Origin: Riptortus pedestris
Lineage: Eukaryota; Arthropoda; Insecta; Hemiptera; Alydidae
Reading direction: 5' to 3'
DNA: 64,000 nucleotides
Assembly (NCBI GenBank): GCA_019009955.1
Contig: CM032229.1
Location: 76,739,001-76,803,000 of the forward strand
The notes beneath the pieces were generated by a model. That model saw nothing but the letters and a program-made list of their open reading frames with translations. It was not told where the DNA came from and searched no databases. The stretch's first letter is position 1. Each line of letters starts with the position of its first letter. Made by a program: the position numbers and the translations under genes. Positions 25,683-38,793 of the stretch are shown here, piece by piece.

Positions 25683-25914
25683 TAAAGGGCACTACTTATA
25701 ATACCCCCTCCTTTGCCCTTTAGCCCTATAAAAACATTGTATCAAATAAAGCTTGTTCTAACTATAATGTACAACCGATTATGATCTACATCGGTGGACA
25801 GATTTTAAGCGGATATTTTCGAATTTAGGGTTGTGTTATGATTGTTTCGTAGTGCTGAACTTAACAAATTCTATCTCAGAACGAAGAGATACACAATCTG
25901 TCTATCCATAAACA

Positions 25915-26135
25915 GAGGCTCAGGTTAGTCAAGTGAGTTAAAGCGTTGGTCTTAATCTCTCGTAGCAAACCAAGAGTGGCCAGTTCGATTCCCGCCTGGG
26001 CAAAGGAATTTATTCAGTGACGCAATTCATTAAATAAAATCTGTCGTCCCACTCTAGCTAGAAAAGGGTGGTAACCTGTAGACGCGTCCCAATTAGCCTT
26101 AGTTGCAAAAAGTGGACTTTAATAAATAATTTATT
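25915..26135 (+). mobile_element. tRNA-derived SINE, full length, with perfect target duplication
   Basis: Same family and order as 22568: GAGTTAAAGCGTTGG (A-box region), CAGTTCGATTCCCGCC (B box), CTAGCTAGAAAAGGGTGG, CGTCCCAATTAGCC, GTTGCAAAAAGTGGAC, and an AATAAATAATTT tail. Perfect 12-base direct repeats TATCCATAAACA at 25903-25914 and 26136-26147 mark a retrotransposition event and fix both ends. Confidence 0.94.
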
Positions 26136-26147
26136 TATCCATAAACA

Positions 26148-26564
26148 TACATTATCATGCAACAATCTCAATAGAGAATTTCCTTACAAAATTTACGCTT
26201 AAGTTGCCTATTGAATTATCAACCTGAGTGACATATGACCACGGAAACAGTTATAATTCTCGTAATAAGTTGAGTCCACTTCCAAAGAAAGAAGAAGTAA
26301 ATAGAAGACAAGGCACTACAACTGTAAACAGTAAAAAATGGCAGAGAGCAGTTCTCGCATTATAAGGCCTAACTCCGAATACAGGTTCTGCTTTTTCCCT
26401 CAACATAATTGACCCCCATCCGTCTTCTTCATTCCTTTCGAGCCAGCATTATGCCTTCATTTCTATGCTTTTCTTTATCCAAACAAGAAGACGGTTTTAT
26501 ATCGCGTATTGCTCTTGGAAAAACAAGCATTATTTTAACATATAGGAAGATATAAAGAATTTTG
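26148..26564. other. Unassigned DNA
   Basis: No gene or repeat recognised between two SINE copies. Confidence 0.4.
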
Positions 26565-26645
26565 GGTTAGAAAAAGATGGTAGCCTGTAGGTAGTTCGTC
26601 CCAATAAGCAGTAGCAGCATAAAGTGAGCGTTAATAAATAATAAT
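26565..26645 (+). repeat. SINE 3' fragment
   Basis: TTAGAAAAAGATGGTAGCCT, then GTCCCAATAAGC and AAAGTGAGCGTTAATAAATA match the SINE 3' half. The 5' half is missing. Confidence 0.75.
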
Positions 26646-26752
26646 AGCTACTTTTTGTTAATATTGGCTATTTTCGAGTGGTTTACTATTTTAAATTAAC
26701 AGGAATTATGTACAACTTCGAGGAATATCGGTCGCAAGCTGCGTATGGTGTA

Positions 26753-27320
26753 TGACGCTTTTAGCACAAAACCAGAAAAGAGAGACCTTTATTCCGAGGG
26801 CACATATCACAAGCATTATTTTTAGATTGTCCATATACTACATACGCATGTTTATTAAATATCATATATATATAAAGCGTTAAATATTATTACTGTTCAT
26901 AGCTTCAAGAACTCTACAGAGCCATTTACAATTTAACGATTTTTTTTCGAATTCCTCCTTATTACTACATTTTATGTTCCTTTTTTCAATGTGAAATAAT
27001 GAATCAAATAAAATCGCCGACTCGTTAGGCATATCATATATATGAAATGATAGGAACCTTAACCAATCTCATATGGCGAATGGACCACGCTATGAAAAAC
27101 TTTTAATGATTATTAAAATTACTTTTATTTCTAGACTACAATAGTCAGGAAAATTACATCTATTTTAAAACATCGCATCTATATCGGAATAGAATAAAAA
27201 ATAGCTATAGTTATAAAAAATATAAATTCCATTCAAAATATATCGAGTCTAATAAAAAAAATCAATTGTAAAGATTGGTGTAAATAATACATAGAAGAAT
27301 CAACGCAATCACTTAATAAA
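26753..27320. repeat. Direct repeat, left copy (about 0.57 kb)
   Basis: It begins TGACGCTTTTAGCACAAAAC and aligns along its length with 28827-29345, with moderate divergence and small gaps. The two share GTTCATAGCTTCAAGAACTC, TTCAATGTGAAATAATGAAT and ATTGTAAAGATTGGTG. No coding potential is seen. Confidence 0.85.
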
Positions 27321-27641
27321 TAATCATACAACATGTGAAAAAAGGCGGTAAATATAAGACGCAGAACATAAACACCTGAATTACGTATATTTTAACTTGT
27401 TATAATCTCTGTAGTACAGCCTATCCAAATTTAAACTTTCGCGTAAATAGATATTCCACAAATGTTAGGAGTGAACTTATTTAGGGATAACCGATATTAG
27501 TTATTTCTCGATATATCGATATTTGTCAGCTGACTCGGCCTGCCATGAAGCCTCTATTAGATTGGCATGGCTAGTGGAAGATCCTATATAATGAGGTTGT
27601 AGTGGAATTAATGCCAGTTTTCTCCTTATGAGGCACCATAT
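27321..27641. other. Possible 5' untranslated part of the Penelope-like fragment
   Basis: It lies between the left direct repeat and the Penelope-like reading frame. No motif identifies it, so the assignment rests on position. Confidence 0.25.
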
Positions 27642-28130
27642 ATGCACGAAAAGAAAGTGATTGTAATGATCATTCTACGTTGTTCCTCAGAGTTGACCGT
27701 ATGGTTGGTTAAGGTTACTTTCTTTTCAAATATTTATATGATATCTGTCGGTGCATACCGTCGTCACTGGCTGATGGTCGTGTACAGTTGGCAAGCGCTT
27801 TCGATGCAAAGACACCATCTTCAAGCCGTCTCACACGAACCTATACCACTATTTTCAACCGGACTCGACTTACCTACACGAGAAAGTACAACGGATTATA
27901 ACAACCAATACGACACAATGCACAGAAAGATGGAAACACTCACCAACAAACAGACAACCAGTACAGGTAAACCCATCAAACTTTCACAGTTTTATAATAG
28001 GGCAGTCAACCTCACAGATACTTCGTTCACGGCAAACGAGACTAAATTATTGGAAAAAGAACTGAAGCACAACATACCCAATACCACCCTTACTCAATCC
28101 TCAGCCAGTGAAGACGGTCTGCACCGATAG
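27642..28130 (+). pseudogene. Penelope-like retroelement, N-terminal fragment
   Basis: A 162-codon frame. Residues about 115-145 (AVNLTDTSFTANETKLLEK) resemble the conserved N-terminal segment before the reverse transcriptase of Penelope-like elements, where a 'V-N-L-S/T ... L L x K G' pattern is typical. The first 60 or so codons have no motif and may be untranslated sequence that happens to be open. The frame stops at GLHR before any RT motif, and no RT or GIY-YIG endonuclease domain follows. The likely meaning is a truncated or frameshifted copy. The direct repeats on both sides could be Penelope-type terminal repeats or a separate duplication. Confidence 0.6.
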
Positions 28131-28826
28131 ATATGACAACAGTATCATCTATACTGGCGGTTCCAACCCTTTATTTATATGATATATCATCTATTTAAAA
28201 ATATTTAGCTGAATGCGAAAATTGCCCTCTGAAATCTTCTTTATAACAAATTCATTTTCGCTGAGTGCTAAGCGATGCTTCGTGACAACAACAAAAAAGA
28301 GCGAGGGGGAGAGAATTGGTGTTCGTTACTCACCATAGCGAACTGACTATACGGCAAATTACCTGTGACCCTCTCCCCTTGGAATATGTATAACGCGCAT
28401 TGGCTTCCTTCCCCCGGAGATAGACGATAGCAGTCAAACTCGACATTACTCAGCCCGGGGACCGTCGTCCAACCCCGCCAAAGGAATTCTCCCTGTAATC
28501 TAGAGGAGATCCTCCAATCTGTCACTCGCTATCCACCCGAGCCAGCACATTTTTTCACCTAGACCCTCCTCTGCATTCCCCGGCATATATCTCCCGAGGT
28601 GGAGTGGGGAGTTGTCCGTGTCCGGCCTCGTGGAAGACACATACCCCCGGCTAAAATATTAGGCATGAGTGCCTCCAACCAAACTCAGGTTTGCGGCGAG
28701 GGGAATTTTGTCATGCAGAAAATCCTGGTTTTGGTACTGATTCAGAATTGACGCTAGGGAAAAATATCGCCTGTTTTTCTGAATGGATCTTTGAAAAAAT
28801 CCACGCAAATAATTACTTAATATTGG
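28131..28826. other. GC-richer stretch between direct repeats
   Basis: About 28330-28640 is GC-richer, with an 85-codon minus-strand frame (28268-28525) that has no recognisable domain. No gene claimed. Confidence 0.3.
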
Positions 28827-29345
28827 TGACGCTTTTAACACGAAACCAGAAAAGGGAATCGCTTATTCATATGGCACAAGTCACAAGCATTATTTATAGA
28901 TTATGCATATACTACATGCGCTTGTATATTAAATATTATTACTGTTCATAGCTTCAAGAACTCTTCAGAGCCATCTACAATTTAACGATTTATTTTGTAT
29001 TCCTCTTTAATACTACTTTTCATTTCCTTTTTTCAATGTGAAATAATGAATCATATAAAGTCACCGACTCGTTAGGTATATCATATTTATGAAACGATTC
29101 CGCTTTGTGGCGAATGGACCACTCTCTGAAAAACTTCTAATGATTATTAAACTCTCTTTTATTTCTAGACTACAATAGCCACGAAAATAACATCTATATT
29201 AAAACATTGAAATATCCGAATAAAATAAATAATTGCTATTTATAAAAAATACGAATTCCATGCAAAATATATCAAGAGCAATAAAAAAATCAATTGTAAA
29301 GATTGGTGTAAATATTATATAGAAGAATCATCACATGCACTTACT
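28827..29345. repeat. Direct repeat, right copy (about 0.52 kb)
   Basis: Same orientation as 26753-27320, beginning TGACGCTTTTAACACGAAAC. Start-to-start distance is about 2.07 kb. Both copies begin TG and end near CA, but I see no matching target duplication, so an LTR pair is not established. Confidence 0.85.
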
Positions 29346-32300
29346 TAGACTATTAACAATGAAATTTATGCTCAGGTTTGTGAAAATGTTAACTCTGTCT
29401 TTTTGCAGAAACAGGTCTACAGTGGGGGTCAAGAATTTGTTTTTTAAAAAAAAATAAAGCTCATTAATTACGTTAACTTTAAGAACTTTTTAAAGCATGA
29501 TAGATTGGCATATAGATAAATTTATCAATCATTTTTTCATATGTAAAAATTCTTAAAATATAAGCTGGCCAACAGATGTTTAATGAATTAGAAGTGGGGT
29601 GTTTCTTAAAGGTTTAAAAAGAAAAACAAAGTATTATTTTTGATCTGTATTCCAGTTATACTGTGATCAATCTTCTTCAAGAAAAGGTCTTCTCCGTGGT
29701 CTGACTTTTATCTGGTACACACCTACATGCAGTGAAACCACAAATATTAGAGAAATAATCCCAAAATTGCAAAGCCGAGACAATACTCTTTTCCAATACT
29801 GCTTTGAATGGGTTGAGGGGTAAAGTGATACTGGTCACCACATTTTGGAATCGTCCGAAAGTAATGAGTGCATTATTTCTGAAGTTCAAAAACCATGAAT
29901 AGCTGTGAGTTATAAGTATTCATAGTCTACCGTAACCACCCCAGCTGGGAACAAACGATAACCCTCCAACGCACATACTCAGCGACATTCAAAAGCCTTC
30001 TCACTTCCTTTATAAAACCTCTTTTCAATAATAGGGTCATGCTTCGCTGAGCAACAAATTGCTAGTAGATAAGCATTTCACATACCAACCCATATGGCTA
30101 GCCGTATTACAAATACCAGTGCAGCCATATCAAACGTTTTCGGTATTTCTTTTATTTTTGTTTAATAAATGTAATAGGAGAAAAAAAAACCAGTAATGAG
30201 ATAATTATGAAAAAATAGGGGAAGGGGTGAACGGAGGGGACTTACGTACACTATAGGTTATATTAAACTTCTTTCAAGGAACTAGGGTGGGTGATGTATG
30301 TGAAGAAGGAAATTCAAAATAGTAAAATTTCTTATTCTCTACGTTTATTGCAATTCGTTTGTAATGGAAGCTGTTAATATTGCTATTTAGAGCAAAAATA
30401 TCCTAGGCACATTTGTCGTATATCAACATGTAAACAATACCTGCGCTGATAACTGTAAGCCAAGCCAGTAATTCAATGTTGAAATAAATAATTAACTAAA
30501 CTGAAACGCGGCATTGTGCATAACCAGTAATCTAACAAAGGTTATAGGTTATTATAACATTATAACACATGTACTGGAGTGATTGTTGCCAGAGAGGCTT
30601 GAAATTAAACCAAAGTTATCTTGTATTTCATGGAAAATATACATACAAATGTTTATCTCAACATTTTCGTAATATATCAATAGTATAAACAAAATACAAC
30701 CATGTATATTACACCGAACAAATAAATAAAATACACCCACAGCTTAGCCTTACTTGCACAAAATCCATGTTCTCAATTACTTCTCACACTTCTTGCTGTT
30801 CTGTCATGGACTATGAAATATTACTCTGCGCACAGGAATGCTTAAGTAGTAAAATAGTTATGGAAATCAAGAAAAAAACAAAACAAAAATATCGTAAACT
30901 TCCCTCTTTGTTGATATTCTCTCGGCCGCCATGTCAGTGGATCAAGACTAGGATTATTTAAAAGTAATAGTTCACGTACACCTATCATTAGTCAGCATCC
31001 GTGTGTGTGTGTGATTCTGAGTGCTTGTGTTAGATTTTAGAAACTTTAAAATAAATTCTTATTTATTTATTATAAATTATGACTCGTCATAGTTTTATTT
31101 ATTTTTATAAAATGTTTTTTGTATTTGAATGTAATAATACGCGTTTGTTTTGTATTTTGCTTTGTTTCTCTTTTCCTAATTATTCGTATTGTGTTTTTGT
31201 TGACTTTTCTTTTACCGTTTAAAAATTTCTCTGTTATTATTGTTATTCAATTAGTTCTTATTAATTTTTTACATTTTCTTTTCCATTAATGATATCGCCA
31301 AGCAGCAACTATAAATATAAAAATGAATTACCTTCAACGATTTGGAGTATTTTTTACCATTCGATAATTTGATGAAGGGTGTAAATTGCTACAAATTACA
31401 TGACACCAAACATACAAATAAATAGTCAGGGGGCTTGGAGCGGAGAGATGATTCTCTGACACTTTTGGCGCTTCTCTCCACTCTTTCTAGATACTTTTAT
31501 TTTTTTATTGGGCTTATGACAGTGAAATGAAGACCACTGCGTATCCTTGTAATCTTGTTCGATTTTCGTGGAAAATCCATATTTCCTTGGTCAAAGGAAT
31601 ATCATCCAGGTATATCCCGACAAGACAAGAACAGGCTTTGCAAGCAAACGAAATTTCTCAAAAGCTTTTCCTTGCCTTGCTGAATGACTTTAGATAACGA
31701 CGTTCCATCAAGACACCCTAAGGCGTCGGGCGTATCCCTTTAGAACGGAAGACTCCCCCTTCCAGCTTCCTGGTTTGGAAAGGAGGCGCAGCCAGTTAAT
31801 CCCTCGGCGGTAGTGGCGCTAATCCTCCCATTGTAACATGCGGCAACCCTTCCTCTCCTCAGTCGTTGAGGGCTATTATTAAAATAAATAAGGCCCTAAA
31901 TGTTGAAGATGAGGGCTCTTCATCGCTGAGCCCTTTCTTAGCTCCCAGATGGCGCCAGTCACGACTTCGGAGGGAAGCATGCTTAGGGCTCACTCTGTTT
32001 CATTAGTCTCTGGGTCGTAATTAGATATCTCTCAAAAGAAAATATAATTTATTCCCTAATGGAAAGTCTCTCATAAATAGCAGTATATCTTTTTGGAACA
32101 AACAAAATAAACATATAAAACTCTACGTCAAAAGTTCTTAAATTCCATAACTGCCTCTCCGGGTATTTAAATTGTTCGCTAGTCGCCCCACAGTAATGCA
32201 TAAATTCTTCTAACTTACAATTTATTAAATAACATCTGAATTTGCCACTAACTTCATCAGCTCAGCACATTTTGCAAAATCGGATTGATAAAAAACATTT

Positions 32301-32591
32301 CCACCCACATCAAAAAGTCGTTAATTAAAATTCCATTTAGGCATTGTTCGGAAATTGAAAATCATTTTTCAGAGAGGAGTTCTGGGACAGAGTAAATTTA
32401 AAAAAGCATAATAAATGATGTTATATTATTAAAATAATATTAACTTTAAATCTCAATTACTCATTTTAAAACTTTTTTACGCTATTTATTTGTTGTTGTT
32501 TTTTTATACTACCTGTACTCTTCAAAAAAATTATGATATATGAATTGTAGTGTCCATGCTGAGGGATTTCTCTGTTCTCAGAAAGATGACC
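29346..32591. other. Unassigned DNA with one GC-richer patch
   Basis: No gene or repeat copy recognised. About 31680-31990 is GC-richer and less repeat-like than its surroundings. About 31030-31300 is T-rich. Confidence 0.4.
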
Positions 32592-32930
32592 ATTTTTCAA
32601 TTTTGGAATTCCCCCCCCCCCAACCCCAATATGATAAGACAAATATGGCCTAATATGATTTTTAATATTAAATGAAACGGTTAAATGTCGAGTATGGTAA
32701 TGATCAAATAAACATTTTTGAGCCAAGAAATAAAATTTTAATTGATAACGTCATCACAGCATATTTCCATGTACCTCATCAAGCACTTTTGAAAACAGTA
32801 TTCGGTATTACCATTACACTATGTATTTGGATGTATGTCAACTAGGACCGGTCTGTTGAAAACAATATTTGGTATTTTAGCTTCGAGTTAAGTTAATACT
32901 TAGCTTCAGACTAAAGTTGTGCATTATATA
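32592..32930 (+). mobile_element. TA-core family, composite-form fragment
   Basis: A C-tract and a degraded core 2 (GAAACGGTTAAATGTCGAGT, then GGTAATGATCAAATAAAC) lead into the shared module (about 32716-32820, with AATTGATAACGTCATCACAG). A piece of the alternative 5' half follows (AAAACAATATTTGGTATTTT). The order agrees with the minus-strand composites at 17674, 50473 and 52738. Confidence 0.6.
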
Positions 32931-34126
32931 AAAGAGTATTCTTAATTTGGCATGAAAAAGAAGGGGGTTTACTGGTAGCTGAAAATTAATAAAAAAATAC
33001 GTTAATATCAAAACAAGAAAAAATGTTGAGAAATGTTAAAATCAAAATAGAGAAAATAAGAGGGGAGGCATTTTAGAATACGGGCAAATGGCGATGTTTA
33101 TACTTCCCTTGAGGTAGAAAATATATATCGACAGTCAGCCAAGAGGAAAGTATACCTACGTCTATTCTGCATTAGGAGATTTTTCAATTTTGCAATCCAA
33201 AAGGTATCCGAATTTTCTTTTAAAATATACATGAATTCAGATAATCAAAGATGATACAGAAATTAAGTCTAAGAGGAAAATTGATGAAAAAGAAGATGAA
33301 AGAGGAATGAAAATAAAAAGGAATTGTGAATTCAGTTCGCATCACTTTTAAATTAAAACTTGAGCAAACACAAGCTACTTAAAAGCAGTTCAAGCGCTTA
33401 GTTCTTTAATCCCACGCAATAAAAGAAACTCTTCGTTTTGAAGTGAGTCGTAGAAAAACTGGGGGGAGGAAAAAACTCCCGCAAATCTATCCTATTTCTT
33501 ATAATATTATTTATATAAAAGGAAGTGGCGGATAGTAAGAAAATGGAACAAAACAAATGGCCGAGAGGGCAAAAACGGAGGTAACCCTCGGAACAAATGG
33601 ATAAGATTGAAGAAAGCGGGGAAGCTCTCCATCACAACAAACTACACAACAGATTCCCACCTCCTTCCCCCACTACCTCGCTCACCCATCTCTTATCGCT
33701 GACAATCACTTAAACTATCAGCTCTCCATGCACCGACCATAAATCTTACAAGATACTCGTAATAAAATTAAAAAACAAATCAAACGACAGTATTAATTTC
33801 AATTTGGAACGATGGGCAAAGGAGCACACCATTAGTCAACAAGAACATTTTAGATCCTTCACGACTTCGCAAACATTAATGGGAACATGATGGTATTTCT
33901 TGTAGTCTTTCGAGTCAGTCCTCTCATATACAAAGAACTTATGCGGACGGGCTTTTTAATGATTGCACATATTTTTAACTCTATGGTGCTGACAGGAGCA
34001 CTCACAAATAAGAACGAAGACTATTACTAGACGATTAGGGAGGGAATTACCCTGCAGCTATTCAGTGACTTTTTAGTTTGGAACTCGCAGACAATTGGGA
34101 ACTATACCAGATTAACTATAAAAAAA
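32931..34126. other. Unassigned AT-rich DNA
   Basis: No gene, RNA or repeat copy recognised. Confidence 0.4.
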
Positions 34127-34746
34127 GACCAGTCACACAGGTGCTGAGTTAAATAAACAGATTTCCCACGTATTTGCATTTATCATAAAAAATAAACGCT
34201 CAATAAGAAAAATATTTACTATTTACGTTTCAAATAAAGCGTTTCATTGCATGGCAGAGTATTGTTTATGTGACATGAATAGGGGTGACGTTTTGCTGAA
34301 GGCTGAAAACTAAAATATGCTTTATTTTGAAGTAAGTGAATAAAAGTATATAACAATATTACATTATAGAACATTACATTTGCAATAAGATAGATTCTAT
34401 CCAATTTTTCGATTCGACTCGATCTTTTTTTCTCGATAACGGAGATATTTGAAATTTTCAAATCTTCCCTCTGAACCCCCTCCCTCTCCTCCTAGACCGA
34501 TTTCAACCGTTAACGAATTCGATCTTTCTACTTACACAAAACGATTAAATATCAAGTTTGGTAACCATAAGACAAACATTGCGACCACTAGAGCGGTAAC
34601 AGACAAATATATGTATATATGTAATTTTGAACGGACCTCTTTTTCGTCATCTACTAAGTAGGAAAGATGGACACTTGTAGAAATTGTTCGAAAATAGCGT
34701 CATAAGTACAACTCAATAGCTATTACCCTTAAGGGAAATCTGTTAA
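34127..34746 (+). mobile_element. TA-core family, full-length, alternative 5' half
   Basis: A diverged 5' tip (CAGTCACACAGGTGCTG) and ACAGATTTCCCACGT are followed by the alternative 5' half, with AATATTTACTATTTACG and GTGACATGAATAGG. The common core, GACCACTAGAGCGGTAAC and a short ATATATGTATATA core come next. The 3' block and terminal hairpin end the copy at CTGTTAAAA. Confidence 0.85.
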
Positions 34747-35020
34747 AATGCAGCCACTTTGGACATATTTCCAGCAGTATTCCAGCAGTTATTTTTATTC
34801 ATGTGTAGGAGATTAATAAATGTTATCAATGAAATAACGAATTTGCCGGTTATTGGATGAGTTTTCTCTCAAGTGGCGTTCTCTTTGTGGAATATATTAA
34901 ATCATTCGGAGAATACAAATTGAAATAAATATATTTTTTCTTGAAATATTGAACGAATTGTTTGCAATGGGGAAACTATAGAATCTAGTTTAATTTTAAT
35001 AAGATTCTTTGAATTACAGC

Positions 35021-35064
<44 letters not shown>

Positions 35065-36699
35065 TGAAAATCCCAACAGTATGAAGTGATTTTATTGTGA
35101 GGCGATAAAAAGCTGAGTGTCCTGCAGATGGAGCTGTGGGATTAAACATGCATCGCTGTGGGAGTTGTGTGTTGGGGCTGGGCTACGTCACCCTTGATTC
35201 AGCTTTACAGCTGGGATCGTCGTAAAGTTCTTCCGCCTTTTACTGCCTTCTCCTGGGGCTCTCGGATGGGATTCCTCCCGGCTCACCATATAGATATCCC
35301 GATTCCTTATTAATACCAATTCCAGTGCCCGATTCGAATATTTTATGCAGGACGAATGTGTCAAAGCCGTTGTATATCTGGCCGGCGACATGCCTACTTT
35401 GGCCACCAAATCTCTCACAATACCCCTCTCACACACTCACTGAAATATCATGACAATAATAGCGAAAACACTCTTTTCCAATATTCATTGAACATAAAGG
35501 GAGAAAGGGTCCTTCATAACCGCGCATGTCTGTTATTATAAATCGCTCTTTAGGATGCAATATGGTTCATAATTAACCTTTAAACGTTAACTTAACAGGA
35601 CAATACAGGTGTGCTTAATACCCTCCTCTTCAGGAATCAACTACATGTCAAGGTCATTGCATGCTCTGTCCTCCACCATTTATCGTACTTTTTGGGAGTG
35701 TTTGTGCCGGTAGGTGTCGTATTTGACACAGCCTTGTTGTTTAACTTCCCTTTTGTAAATTTTCTATGACTCCGAATTCGCTATTTATCACTGAAGATAT
35801 GATTAGAAATGAACTTTTAAAACAAATGAAAAAAAGTGATAGTAATTTATAAATAATAAAAAAAAATAGAAGAGAGCACCCGTCTTTGCTGAAAATGCCA
35901 TAGAAGTATTTTCGGTGAACACATAGTATAATATAGTTTCCGTGAATGTTTTGCCAATAACGAATTGTCAAGTGAATAGTTTCATGTTTTTTTTGTTTGT
36001 TTTTTTTTTGCATTATTTTGCTTATAAATGAGTGTCCTTTAATTTTTTTTTTTTTTTTTTTGTACCGTGTAGGTTAATATTTATATAAAATTGTTATACT
36101 TAGGAATATTTTTGTACAATAATAATATGCTACTAATATATGCTTATTTGCTTATTTATTTCGTAAGTAAAGGTATTACATAGTATGTTATTATATAATA
36201 AACTACATAATATATTATTATACTATACATATATTTTTTGCATATTTTTATTTAATATTTCATTTTAAGCTCTCATTGGTGACGAGGGGGAGGGGGAGAC
36301 TCACAAGCACACACTATCATACTATTCTTCTATACTTTTCTAAATGTTATTTTGAGACAAGAAGAGTGATTCTGAGCAGAATAAAATGGAAAATATGCAA
36401 ATGGCAGGTAGATGTCCTGTATGACAAACAATACTTTCGCGGTTTCAACAATGCATCGCAACGAATCTCCTCCTCTGAGAGGCTAAGCATCTTAAACAGG
36501 AAGAACAACGAAAATGCACTCACACGTTTTGGAGTTCATTCACGTTTTAGGCTAATTTATAATTTTCTAATTTTATAGAACGAAAACAGCAATAAACAAG
36601 TATTTAAGGTTTCTTGAATCAACCAATCGAAACACGAATATAGTATTTATATAAAGGAGTGTATTTACAACACTAGCGTACATAAGACTGTTAAAATAG
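34747..36699. other. Unassigned DNA with long poly-A
   Basis: It contains an uninterrupted 39-base A-run (35023-35061), a GC-richer patch (about 35100-35440), and a T-run at about 36041-36060. No gene recognised; the 100-codon frame at 36276-36578 lacks motifs. Confidence 0.4.
35023..35061. repeat. 39-base poly-A tract
   Basis: A pure A-run. It could be the tail of an old plus-strand retrotransposon insertion, but the upstream sequence matches no family seen here. Confidence 0.9.
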
Positions 36700-36875
36700 G
36701 GTTAATCAGAAATACTTTTTTGTGGCTTCTCACAATTAATTTCTTAAAAACGCTCGAGTCGGGCGCCACGCCCTACTCTCTGACGTACGGAGGATGGGAA
36801 TTTAATTCCCGAAAGCGCTAAGCGTTTTTAAGAAATTAATTGTGAGGAGCCTAAAGATAGTGTTTCTGATTAACC
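36700..36875. mobile_element. Fold-back (MITE-like) element
   Basis: Inverted arms of 55 bases (36700-36754 and 36821-36875). The inner parts match perfectly from TCACAATTAATTTC to AACGCT, and the outer 34 bases differ at about six positions. The 66-base loop holds a second palindrome, GGGAATTTAATTCCC (36796-36810). The string GACTGTTAAAAT occurs outside both arms (36686-36697 and 36904-36915), a little away from the arm ends. Confidence 0.85.
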
Positions 36876-38460
36876 TGATTCACCACCAGCTAAAACTAGA
36901 AATGACTGTTAAAATGACAAACTCACAAGTATCAAAATAATCCAACCATTAAAGATTGCCCCCCGGCGGTTGTTGTACAGGGTACACAGCTATAATCAGG
37001 CACTGAGGATGGAGCGCTGACTCCCAAAGTGCACTCTGCATAATATTAAAAAAACAGTAGAGGACAAGGCCTTTTTATTGATCCTTATCAATTATTTCCT
37101 CTGCCATCCAGCATATTCCAGAGATAATACAACCATTAAAGAGCAACATTTAATTTAAAAAGAGGTGCACCACCCCTTCGGATAAACTTCCCATTCAGAA
37201 AGAGGCCTTTATTTGAACCAAATGAATTTTTATTGTCAGCTTTTTGCACACGCACCAGGCTTATTCCAGCCTGCACTGTCCATTACATGTTTTACGATTG
37301 AATTCAACATCGAATTACACCTTGGTTTTATCCCCCATGAAGGTAATCGAGCTTTTCCAACCTTGCAACATTCATTCATTTAACAAGCTCTTGCAAAGCA
37401 GAAATCCTGGAGCTTATGCTCTATTAACTTTTTTTATCTTAATCCCTCGCTATCTATAATAAAAGGACAATCATGGAATTACTATTTCTGGAGGATGGAG
37501 CCTCAAGTGGTCTCTACAAAGGGTAGACCTTTGGAAAATTAATATAACTGAAACGCTATAGTATTAAAGCCTTGAGTAGGCTAAAGTAGTGAAGTTGTGA
37601 ATGGGGATTCTGTGCTGGGATGTGTGTATAGTAGAGATGAAAGAGAGGCCTATTCAGGGCCGTGCTAAGAGGAATAATATACAACCTAGAATAGGGCTTC
37701 ATTAAACTAATGAAAGCCTTGTTTCTGGGATTGGCTTTACCTTGCGCCCGCCGCTCCTTCTAAAGACCACTTTTATACATATTTCAGTGTATAGTTATAT
37801 ATAAGTAACATAAAACATGCCTCATGCACATGTTTAACTACCTAAAAATATTTGTGTTCATTATTATTCAGTGTAATATAATACAAAAATTATTTCTTTC
37901 TAGAGAATACTGATAAAACTAAATAATAATATGATACCTATATCTGTAGAAGCTACCTTCTGTCTAACATAAGGCATTTGAGTGAATTATCTTCCATAAT
38001 TATCAGAAATTTTTAAAATTTGGAAATATTTGTAATACTTCTTACAGAAATTCTTGACGTTCTCTAAAATAATTATTAAATAAACCAAACGAAATAAACG
38101 ATAAATCCCTTCGGCACCAAATATTATACAATAAGTATAGTCGTAGACTTCCACAGCCCTTGTCAATACTACAACTGAATCTTCATGGTTTTGCTGACAT
38201 TTCCCTAGACATGCTAGCTGAGACAGAAATAGCATTAATTTTTGGCAAACCAGGCGTCACATCAAATTTGATGAATTCAAGGTGCTGGTAAAAGTTCGTC
38301 GATACCAGGATAGAATTGCAACGAGAAGCAAAAGAGAAAGTGAAATGTCCAAATAAGAAACAGAGAAGATGGCTATAGATTGCACAAACTTTGGAAGCCC
38401 ATTTATTCCAGCCAGTAAGAAGGCTATAAACAAAGAAGACGAAACACAAGGGAAGGGGCA
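36876..38460. other. Unassigned DNA
   Basis: No gene or repeat copy recognised. Overlapping minus-strand frames at 38183-38562 lack motifs. Confidence 0.4.
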
Positions 38461-38660
38461 CCAGTGAAAGTACCTCAAGGTACTTACTTGGAGTACTCCC
38501 CTACCTGTGAGGGGAGGGACCACCCGCGCCACCGGACAAAACAGATACCTGAATAGGAACAACTCTGGTGACTCACCGAAACCCCCGGGGGGGAAGCCAC
38601 AGGTATGTCTAGCAAAACGTAGGCCAAAAACAAAACCACAGTAAGTACCTGAAGACCTCG
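38461..38660. other. GC-richer patch with splice-like strings
   Basis: It contains CCCCCGGGGGGG and several AGGTA/GTAAGT-like strings (AGGTACTTAC near 38478, CACAGGTATG near 38600, CAGTAAGTACC near 38640). The density suggests an untranslated or retroelement 5' region, but no reading frame supports an exon. Confidence 0.25.
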
Positions 38661-38721
38661 ATCACATTAATATTTAGTAAGCTTTGAAGGAACTCAGTTA
38701 CAGAAATTTTCTGAATCAGCC

Positions 38722-38793
38722 TTTGCCTTACTCAACTAAAATGTACCTAATAGATGACGAACACGAACTCTCTCAATTATATGTACAAACACA

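Noticed and set aside
26753..29345. Complete LTR retrotransposon
   Set aside because: No primer-binding site, polypurine tract, gag/pol domain or target duplication is seen between or around the repeats. The only coding trace is Penelope-like.
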